DNA of 64,000 nucleotides. Origin: Owenia fusiformis (lineage: Eukaryota; Annelida; Polychaeta; Sabellida; Oweniidae). How positions within the stretch are numbered: position 1 is the first letter of the stretch; each line of letters begins with the position of its first letter. Both the position numbers and the translations under genes were made by a program. Shown here in pieces: positions 21,926-31,800 of the stretch. The notes beneath the pieces were generated by a model that did no database searches, was not told the DNA's origin, and saw nothing but the letters and a program-made list of their open reading frames with translations. Location of the stretch: positions 23,317,936 through 23,381,935 of the forward strand of contig CAIIXF020000006.1 in NCBI GenBank assembly GCA_903813345.2, in the 5' to 3' direction.

Positions 21926-22414
21926 ACCTGCACATCGCTCCAAAACGCAATATCTTGACATATATTGTTTTTACATTTTCAAGCTCTAATATAAAGTTTA
22001 TGTAAATAAAAATTATTTTTTTCTGCGTAATATCAAAGAACAATCATTTAGTTAAAAAAATAAAAAGGCGAGTGCGGGATTCGAAACCGGGCCTCCCGCG
22101 TGCCCGGCGAGGATTCTACCGCTACACCACCGTATTATAATGAGTGGAGGTAGTAATTAAACGCTACTTATTTTGAATGCTATGATTCGGAAGTGACGTC
22201 ACGTTCTTCATTTATAAACCTTTCCAAAATCATATCGCCGGCTCAGATCGAAGCAAATTCAATGAAAAATCTTTGAAATGACACATTTATCGTAAGTATT
22301 TCTACACAAGATTTGCCCCATTTGTTCATCATTCTACAATCTTTCATTAAGCTCAAAATGATAAAGTTCACCCCCGAAACAACCCAAGATTGCGTTTCGG
22401 AGCGTAGTCCAGCT
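21926..22414. mobile_element. MITE with TTAA target duplication carrying a tRNA-like sequence
   Basis: The ends ACCTGCACATCGCTCCAAAA and the inverse of AGCTGGACTACGCTCCGAAA are related inverted repeats. TTAA flanks both sides (21922-21925, 22415-22418), as for piggyBac or Kolobok-type elements. It has no protein. A tRNA-like block lies inside at 22067-22138. Confidence 0.65.
22067..22138 (-). pseudogene. tRNA-Gly-like sequence, degenerate
   Basis: On the minus strand GGTGGTGTAGCGGTAGAATC, then CTCGCCGGGCACGCGGGAGG and CCCGGTTTCGAATCCCG resembles a glycine tRNA. The A box is intact and the B box has one mismatch. The anticodon loop reads CGGGCAC, so U33 is replaced by G and the anticodon would be GGC. 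The acceptor strands do not pair. It is a pseudogene or part of a transposon, not a working tRNA. Confidence 0.7.
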
Positions 22415-22939
22415 TTAAAGCACTAGGGTACATTTTATATTATATTAATATTAAGATTGAAATTATTTTTATAGTCACCATAAGATACTCGCTGCTAATA
22501 TTGAATTAACATTTATTTACCGTAATAGTGTTTGCTGTACTCTATGTTATTTACAAATGTATATTTATCAGTTGTTAATACTCTATGTAAATGAATAACA
22601 AAGTATTAGTATTTGTAAGTGTTATTGCATGTTTTGAAAGTTGTTATTGTATTTATGCTGTTACCTCACTTTAGAATATAACAATGATTGTAATCACATT
22701 TCCTCATGTTAAGATAAGAGAAACAAATGTAAATATGTTAGATATATATGAATGTATGTATATGTATACATGTTCATAATAGGACCTTTCTTATGTGAAC
22801 ACTTTTCAGTCTGAACACATTTTAGTTCATTATTATTATGTACAAGTCTTAATTAATCAGATCTCTTGATGTGAAAAGTCTATGTCATTGTGTCAATTTT
22901 AAGATAAGCCGATCCCAACTGCTCTTGCCAGAGAAAGGT

Positions 22940-23150
22940 TTTTATGATGTATATATTGTTATAGTCTCCAACTTTTTGTGGATTGTGTTTGGTGTTTGGC
23001 ATTGGGCGTTTGGTGTTCAGCTGTCAGCATCTGTGACAAATGGCAGGTAGTGACATTTTGCATGTTAACGCCTTGTTACTGTAGGCTTTATGTTCAAATG
23101 ATGGGTAAGAATGAGTCCCATTGCAATATTATCTGTCAGGAGTGCTTGGT
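22940..23150 (+). repeat. Dispersed repeat (family 'TTATAGTCTCCAAC'), copy 2
   Basis: TATATTGTTATAGTCTCCAA, then GTGTTTGGTGTTTGGC and GACATTTTGCATGTTAACGC match copy 1 at 632-905 in order. Confidence 0.5.
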
Positions 23151-25110
23151 GTATTTTTGATTAACAAATCCAGGGACAAATAACCTCCTTAGATGTAAAT
23201 TAATGTATTACTTAACAGACTAACATTGCTTAAATCACAATGACCAACCATGGGATAATAATTATATATATTTCTTGTAATGTTTTTTTTAACTTAATTT
23301 CACCATTGTTATTACTTTGAATTCTTCCAATACTTGGTCTTCATCACATTTAAAGATGCTGTTACGTACAGTTCATTGTTCAAACACGGAGAAAAAGTAA
23401 TTTTAAAATACATCTACCATAAATGTTAAAAAACATGTTGTATTTCTTTTTTGTATTATACATTAAGATAACTTAAACTGATGAGACTTGAAATGACATA
23501 TCTATTAGGAGACATGTCTCTCTCTCTACCAAGAACGTATATGGACAGATCTCTTACGTACATTCCCAAGTATCCTGAAACATGTAATAAGACAAATAGA
23601 ATGTGAAATGAATGGCATCTATTCTTTAACTGCAATTCTGATTGGCTGCCAGGGTTTCGATGGATCTTTTCTGATTGGTTAAGGCTAGATCAAATAATTG
23701 GTTCTTATCTATTGAATAGGGTTGTTTCACAAGGGAGTTGCATCTGATAATTCTGCCTATTGATATGTAGGCCTACTCTTTGATTGATTCATTATTTAAA
23801 CAGATTAGATAATTAATTGCCGTGTGGATTATATCAAATATAAAAGTGTTGGTTTAACAACTGAGAAAACTCTTAATGGCTGAAACAAACCAGAGTATGT
23901 ACACAGAAATGAGAAAACACAAGCATAAATCAAAAGTATAAATAAATGAAGAGAAAAAACCAATGTACGCCTAAGTTGAAGATCAAGATCAACATGCTGG
24001 CACAAGGGGTTAGAAATAGAAATACAGATTTATCATAGAATTATCATTCAAATCTGAGATGAATATGTTTGTTCCTAAATTCCTCAGTGTAATATACACA
24101 CATTCATTTTTTGTGTTAACATTGTTCTACCATTGTTTTTTGAATTCCTCACTTTGACATCAATTTTTGACCTATTGTAATAGAGAGATTACTAGTAAAT
24201 TAAATTTCCTGAAATATAGAAAATAGAGTCAACATCCATTTACATTATCAAATTTTCTTTCGTTTCGGGCTTGGAGAAAGCCCCATATTTACCTTTGCAA
24301 GAACATAAAACCTGTCAAACACCATTGTTACACTTTTATATGTTCATTTGATATTAAGTCATTTGGTCTTGGGAGTCTGAAATGTTCCACTAACAGAGGT
24401 GTTCCACTTCTAGAGGTGTTTCACTTCTAAAGGTGTTCTACTTTACAGGTTTCACTGTACAGTATATCCTTTACAAGGCAGAGAGCATCAGACTGCATTT
24501 CAACATTAAATAACAACTTATCAATTGAAAAGAACCAATGTTTACTTTATAAATGTCTTGTTTACAATTGATCGGAATATGATAGGTAATGCTATCTGCA
24601 TATTAAATAAAAAAAGAATTTCAACTCTTACAAAGTGCATAGGCCTACATTGTATCACCAAAGAAATTCCTAAGAATAGGAAAAGTTTTTTTTAGCTTTT
24701 TGAGTGGGATAATTTCAAGTTTCAACTAATAATTCCAACTTACTGATTTGGAAATATTCAATTTTTATCAACTTATTTACCAAGGGATATTGATTTTAGC
24801 ATTGCTTCATTACATATATTATTTTTATCATAAATAGATGATGCATCAGATTCAGAAAAGATTACAAGATAAACAAAACATCCATGATATAAGTACAAGC
24901 ATTTATTTTATAACATATTAACTATGCTTAAGATGTAAAACATTTCTACTTTTAGTTTACTTTTGAAATACGTACACCATGCATGGACATTGGATATTGT
25001 TAGGAGTGATTTCTGCTGCATTGACATTTGATTATATACACGCACAAGAAAGGGAACCAGGTAAATAAAAGTATTCTGATACCCATCATGTATTTCTGTC
25101 TCACCAGACA
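23151..25110. other. Intergenic DNA, no gene recognised
   Basis: AT-rich sequence with a few short GTGTTCCACTTCTAGAG-type repeats near 24400. I found no exon with convincing borders or any RNA gene here. The 5' exon(s) of the next gene, including its signal peptide, could lie in this stretch but I could not identify them. Confidence 0.4.
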
Positions 25111-25114
25111 GCAC

Positions 25115-25240
25115 TTGTGTGATATTATAGCCTCCAAGGGGTGACATATTGTTCTCCAACTTTTTTCTGGACGGCGTTTCGCGTTTGTAACATTCGTTCG
25201 GGGTCAGTAATAATTTGTGGTGACATTTTGTCATGCAAAT
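25115..25240 (+). repeat. Dispersed repeat (family 'TTATAGTCTCCAAC'), copy 3
   Basis: GTGATATTATAGCCTCCAAG, then GTTCTCCAACTTTTTTCTGG and GTGACATTTTGTCATGCAAA are diverged forms of the same family. Confidence 0.4.
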
Positions 25241-25484
25241 GATTTATCATTACTCAGATAGGCTCGGGTTATTTAAGCTCTCTCAGTTGCTAACGAAACT
25301 AGTTACATAGTTGAACTTCCTTTCTGAGATTCTGATACTCAGACCATCTCTGCAATGCACAAGAAGGAAACTGAGAGAAGGCTGTGATATCTCACGATGG
25401 TTGCAACAGTAAAAATCACTAATATTGGCTATCTTGTTAGTTGGCTTTTCCTCAGGCTTTTCATAGCAATTTTATGTCACCAAC

Positions 25485-25565
25485 ACAAATGGTGACATAA
25501 TGTTATAGTCTCAAACTGTTGGAACAAATGGAAGGTGGTGACATTTTGCATGTTAATGTTATGTT
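25485..25565 (+). repeat. Dispersed repeat (family 'TTATAGTCTCCAAC'), copy 4
   Basis: ATAATGTTATAGTCTCAAAC, then GGAAGGTGGTGACATTTTGC and ATGTTAATG match the ends of the other copies. The middle is deleted. Confidence 0.45.
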
Positions 25566-25822
25566 TTGTTTAAAGGGGCCTTTATAGTTTACTATTTTAA
25601 TGACCGATGTTCAGGAAATGTTTTTGTTTCAACATATTTTTGTGCATCTCTAGAAATAGTTGAACTAAATAAAAAAGTATACAATCCTCATTTCAGAATT
25701 CAAAAAGAGACAAAATTACACCGAAACGGGGTTTACATTACCTTTTGCAATATCAAAATAATTTAAGATGGTGTAAAACATCAGTAGTTTGATAATCCTT
25801 ACTTTGTACACTGTGCATGTAG

Positions 25823-28800
25823 TTGATGGTGGGTGGTCAAATTGGAACAGTTTCTGGGCCGGATGTAACAGACAATGTGGAGATAATGGAACGCAGATAC
25901 GCAAACGAAAATGTACTAAACCTGCTCCTAAATATGGCGGTAAGCCGTGTGAAGGTCTGTCATATGAGAGGCGACCGTGCAACAGATTCCCTTGTGTACC
26001 AGGTAAGCGCCCTTCAAGAATTGTATCCTATAAATTAGTACGAGCCTAAATAACATGAATAAAATAGGTAGTCTCGCTTCAAGACTTGTGACCTCCGGTT
26101 GGATCACAAGGCCTTGAAGCTAGACTAAAAATGGGATGAAGATGGGGATCGTTCTGGCGATTTGACCCAAAATAGAAAAATAAACCAGCCTTAAAACGCT
26201 CTAATTTACTCTCGCGTTTTATCAATTTGGTTATATTTCGTTATAGTTTGTTGCCGCTATAATTTCTGCTTCTACAGTACTAATTATTACAAATTGTAAA
26301 AATAGCATCATGGGCGTTTTAATGAAAGATATACTTGATTCCTGGTATGTTTTCACCCAATACATGCTCATGGACGTGGCTTCGAATATATAATAGAGAG
26401 GTTTCGCAAAACGTTTTTTAGCTCCACGGATCCGTATCCGTAACGTATTTATCAGATTTATGCGTAGTCAGTTCAATTTATACGTGAAATGATACGGAAA
26501 ACACGAAAAATGAGGCTTTTGTACGTTGGTCATTTACGTATCCGATTTTACCCTTCGATTATATTGTTTTTAGTTCTAAAGGTATTACTATATGAACAAC
26601 CACAATGTGCTGTGTATAATTTGACTAAAATTTGGTGAATGAATTTGTTTATTGTTTGAAATAAATTGAGTTTTTCAAATAGTATGTTCAATTTATTTTA
26701 CACTGTATGGAATGGTATTGCAATAATTACAGTGTACATGTTTCGCACAACGTTTTAGCTACCCGTATCAAAATCCGTAACGCATCGATGGAGTAAAAGT
26801 GTATTCAATACGTTTGTGATACCAACAGCAATACCGAAAGTACGTAAACTAACACTTTCTGTGCGTAGTTGTCTCCGTATCTATTTTGTCCTTCAAATCT
26901 TGATAAATTTTTCCCTAAATGTATAATTTTAGTAACACACATATGTTATCATGTGTGTCGTGCTAATTTTGATGAAGTAATAACCTTATCTGCCGATAAA
27001 TTTGATTATAAGCGATGGGCCTGCAATTTTTACAAATAAAGCTTTAGTCACATTTGCTAATAGGCAGATGTAAGGTCTATCGTTTCTGGGGTCAATAGTA
27101 ATACCGTAGTCAATTTCTTAGGGACATCAAACCAACGGTTAGCAGCTAGGCCACCTGAATATATATTTTGTGCCTTAAGTCACGCTCCGAATTCATATAG
27201 AGCAGGGTCTTGGGCTTAGTTTGAGTATAGTAGCTTGTTCCTGACCTCGACAATGAATGTGCTATTGGGTCTAAAGATGGCGCCCCGAATCAATCTTGCC
27301 CGTATCCAGCTTGTGGCAAGGGGGGGGGGGGGCTTTTTTGGCTTAAAACTCCCGAGAAGTGCTCAGTATGATGAAAAACTGAATGATTTTCAGGTAGCTT
27401 CTTCCGGGTGGTATGACTTGAACACGCATCAAGTCATGCGATCTATGTCAAATAGTAAGCGGCCTCGTTTGGGGGTCCAGGGAGACTAGTGCCCTAAAGT
27501 TTAGTGTCCAAGCTTCCCCGAACCACCGTATCATTTCCTATTTTCATTTTTGTAAATACAGGCCTGACATCCAGATCCTGTAACGGATCTTCTCTCTTAC
27601 ATATGAGTCACGGTAGGGGCCCCAGATGTTCCTAACTCTTGGGTAGTGGTCCATGATGTGTTCTTCATTAGCAGCTTTGTGATGATAGGGAAGGGGGGAG
27701 GTTGTAATTCAAGTACATATTCAGTAGATATCGGGTTGTCCCCGATTGTTTTGAGCGGTTGTCTCCAGTTGGAATAACTTAGTTGAGTAAATCGGTATCA
27801 ACGTTTCGTTGTGGTTTATTGGTTGTGCCTGATTGTGTTTTGATGGGTTGAGTAAATCGATTGAGTATTTGACTAAGCCTGGTTGTGTAATGGTGGGTTA
27901 GTGTCAAGTAGGTATAGGTTTTGCCGAAATGTGTTGTGTACGTTTGAGACTAGGTTCTCTTTTGATGGTTGTTAGTCTGGTGATTTAGTATCGGGTTGTG
28001 TCCCATTGTGTTATGTTAATCTTATAATGGGTTGTTTTCTCTTGTGAATATGTTCTGTTGGTTGGCTAGCTGGTTGTGGCTAGTCGGGTGAGGTATCTTG
28101 TTTTGTCTGATTGTGTTGTGTGATTGGCGTTGTCTCCAATTGGGTTAAGTTAGTTGTGTATCTCGGTATTACAATTTTAATGTGTTTTTTTGCCTGTGCC
28201 TGATTTTGCTTTGATTGTTTGGTTTTGGGTTTTGAAAAATTGTGTTGTGTTACTTGAACAATGGGCTGTGTTTGCTTTTGTTGGTTTAACATTGGGTTGT
28301 GCCAAATTGTGTGGTGATAATTTCACAGTTCGATGTGTTTTCATGGTTGTTAGTTTAGTTGTGTTTTATTGGTTGTGCCTGATTGTGTTTTTATTGTTTA
28401 GTGTTGGATTGTGCACAATGGTGTTGAGTTAATTCAACACTTGGTTGTGGTTGTCTTTGTTGTCTTATTGGGTTGTGACATATTGTGTTAATCTGACAGT
28501 TGGTTGTGTTTTGGTGGTTGTAAGTCAGGTTGCGCCATGCTGGCTTTGGTGCCGGGTTATGCTATATTGCGTTCTGAGTATATTGACACTGGGTTATGTT
28601 CTATTGTACTGTTGCATGATTGGTGATCTAGGTTGTGTTTGGTTGTAATAGGTTATATATGTCGAGTTGTGGGCTGTGTCCGATCAGGCTGTGGTGTTTA
28701 TTGGGATAAGAAACAAATGGCCGGTTTAGGGTAATTTGTTGTTGGTTTATCAGTTGATTCTATGTAGACCCCAAAGGAGATATAGGGTATTATGATGGTG

Positions 28801-31800
28801 AGATATTCAACTGGCATGTTAGGCGTTAGCTTCGCGTCGTTCTCTGATGAGCTGGTCCCATGTTGTTCAAAGAATTCAAGAAAAACAATGCTAATTTATC
28901 TTTTTACATAATATATTTTTTGTTGATTTCTCATACAAAACATACTTTTATTGCATAACTGATATATTTGTGTCGCTTTCTATGATCAAATATGTTACTT
29001 TGTTCCCCTCCTTAGTTTATATGAGGCATGGGTTTTCAACTAAAGCCCATGTATGAGGAAAGGGGGGGGGGTGGCTTATGTGAAAACGTATGGTTTCCGA
29101 ATGCCTTGGCCTTGCCCAAGTCGCTATTTTTTTTTTATCTTGAATTATTACCAAAATATACAGCTGCAAAAACATGAAATTAAAGGTCCATGTGCAGTAT
29201 GGCAAGTGATTTTAGAAATGTTTACGCATTTTGTGGCATAATGCAGTCACTGCACGTCACTTAATGACCACTATTCAGCCTATTTGTTTTCAAACCCTTA
29301 AATATTCCCAAAAGAATAATTTGACACTGAATTGGTTATTGTAAACCGAGAAATAATCTTTTCTGGCCTAAAGGATATTCTTCATTTTGAAATTGATGTC
29401 ATGAAATTAATAAATGACACCTTAGGGATGAAAGGGTTAATATGTATTTTTGCACTCACCAAAATTACTTTTGGAGTTGTGATTCTGAAAGCTGACACTC
29501 CCAATGGTGTTTTGAAATCTAAGTGCAGATGAAGCCTTTTATTTGACCCTAGTTTACATTTCTATTAAACACGGATTGAGATGCGTTTATAATTACGTAC
29601 TTCAAAAAACGAACTGCGAAACGAAAATTATCGATATACGTATCCGTAAACGTAACGAGATACGGATGCGGATACGTTTTAGCTAATTCGTTTTGCGAAA
29701 CCTCTCTAATTTCTCACTGGGCGACTCGCATGAAGCAGTTGATTTGCTATCATTTCAAATTCCATTTAGAAAACTTCAATGATGAAAAATCGATTCTAAC
29801 TTGTTGCTTCCCTTTAACGTTTAAGCCTACGTCTCTTCGTGTTTTTCAAGTTGATGGTCAATGGGGTCCATGGGTTGACTACCCAAGATGCAGCAAGTCA
29901 TGTAATGGGGGAACAGAGGGTAGATACAGGGTCTGTAATAGACCTCGTCCAAAATTAGGGGGCAAACAATGTGAAGGTCCTAGATCCGAGTTGACGCCGT
30001 GCAACACGCAACCTTGCCCCCCGAGTAAGTAAATCGGAAACACTCAACCGTGCCACGTAACTAAATATTTCTGCATACATTCTACAGAAACATGCAAGTG
30101 ATTTTTTACTTTATTGTGATGCTTTTCTGATATTTCATTCGCGCTACGATTCTCTTTATCAAATGAATGTGCTGATGATTGTGCTGACAATTGTGCCGAC
30201 GGTTGTGCCGACGGTTGTGCCGATTGTGTTTTAGTTGACGGTGGTTGGAGTTCATGGACTAACCCTGACCTAGCAATGTGTTCTGTGTCGTGTGGTGGAG
30301 GCTGGAAGACTAGAAAACGTTGGTGTGTCAAACCTCGTCCTTTGAATGGAGGTCAGAAATGCCAAGGAGAAGGACGAGAAACCCTTTCCTGTAACACTCA
30401 GCCATGTGAAGAGCCCAAAAGACGAAGTAGCGTATTATTCAACGTTTCTTAAATAAATTGAATTTGTGATGTTACATAAATTCATCTTTATCTAGTCTTG
30501 CGTCGAATGGGATTAAATGGGGGGGGGAGTGGGATTGAACTCGAAAAAATTGATGCAAGATTAAACATTTGTCACAAACAGTAACCGTACAATTGGTATG
30601 TTTCAGCAATATCCAACGAGTGTATCGAGTGTCTGTGCAGAGTAAGTGTGCTTTATTTCTTAACTCGAGCTCATTTAATTATAATTTTTGTGAAGTAGGC
30701 TATATTGGGCGGGGGGTCACAGTCTTGAACCAGGACTAATAATTTCGCTTAATTTGGAAAGGAAAATTGATTGACTTCTACGACTAGACAATAACATTAT
30801 ACCATTAAATATGGAACAAGTAATAACCCGAGGTAATAATAATCAAACAGTAACTATGTGCTGTAAAACACACGGGAGATAAGCAAAACGAGGGCGAAGC
30901 CACGGACTGCGACTAGCGTAACTTTACACCGCAGCCCAGCGCCAAAATGGAGGGACATCCGTCAGTGCCTTCTGCTTCTTCCGACAAAATAGAGAAATCC
31001 AGGTATTTTAAATGCTAACGTAGTGTCTAATCGGTGACCAAAATATTACTCTGTATCTACTGTTGGTCTGTAGATAAGAAAATAAGCAGTTGTCCAGATC
31101 AAGCTAAAACATTAGCAAAGTTCTGATTTTACCTGTTAAATATGTGCATATTATTTAATTTACTATACATTTGAAAGGAGTTTTAACACGTTTCTGATAT
31201 CTAAAGGTTAGTTGAGGCTACGAGTATAATTCGTGAAAATGATTTGATAATAGAATGTGTTCATGAGGAGAAAATTAGATTCAAACTTCGCATTCATAGT
31301 GGACGCAGTCCAGTAAACAAAGCTATTTCAACAACGCAACACAGCCTCCATTGATATTCTAAGCAACGCAGTCCAACCGCGAACACGAAATACATAAGAT
31401 AGTGTAAACTATATTCCTACGCTATTATTGTTTCAGGAAAAGAAACTCAGCATCCAGATTATCATTCAAAGTTACGTTGATTAACATATATTTTTTACCT
31501 GAATCAATGTCCCAAATTGCTATATTTTATCGTTTAAGACCTAGAAATATGGCAATTCAATAGCGTATTTGGCAGAACAGTCGAGCGCAAGATGACAACG
31601 TAATATGTTTATTACAAACCAATTTGTGGATAGGGTTAAATATATAGATAATTGGATAGTGGTGAGACTTTTTATAAGAAGTAGAAATGCGAAACAATTA
31701 ACTTTTTGATGATGCAATAAAAGCTGTTGGGGAAGGGTACATTAACTAGTATTTAAGATATCAGGAAAATATCAAATAATTGGAGAGTTGGTGAGTTAAT

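Noticed and set aside
22067-22138. A functional tRNA gene
   Set aside because: The acceptor stem does not pair and U33 is lost. The block lies inside a MITE.
25397-25495. ATG followed by a hydrophobic stretch (GYLVSWLFLRLFIAILC), a possible signal-peptide exon for the TSP1-lysozyme gene
   Set aside because: No donor in the phase (1) needed by the exon at 25823. The only fair donor (GTTAGT) is in phase 0, and the frame stops at 25493.
28190-28648. Hydrophobic-looking open frames of 67-80 codons
   Set aside because: They come from the GT-rich composition (TTG, GTG, GTT codons) of the degenerate repeat.
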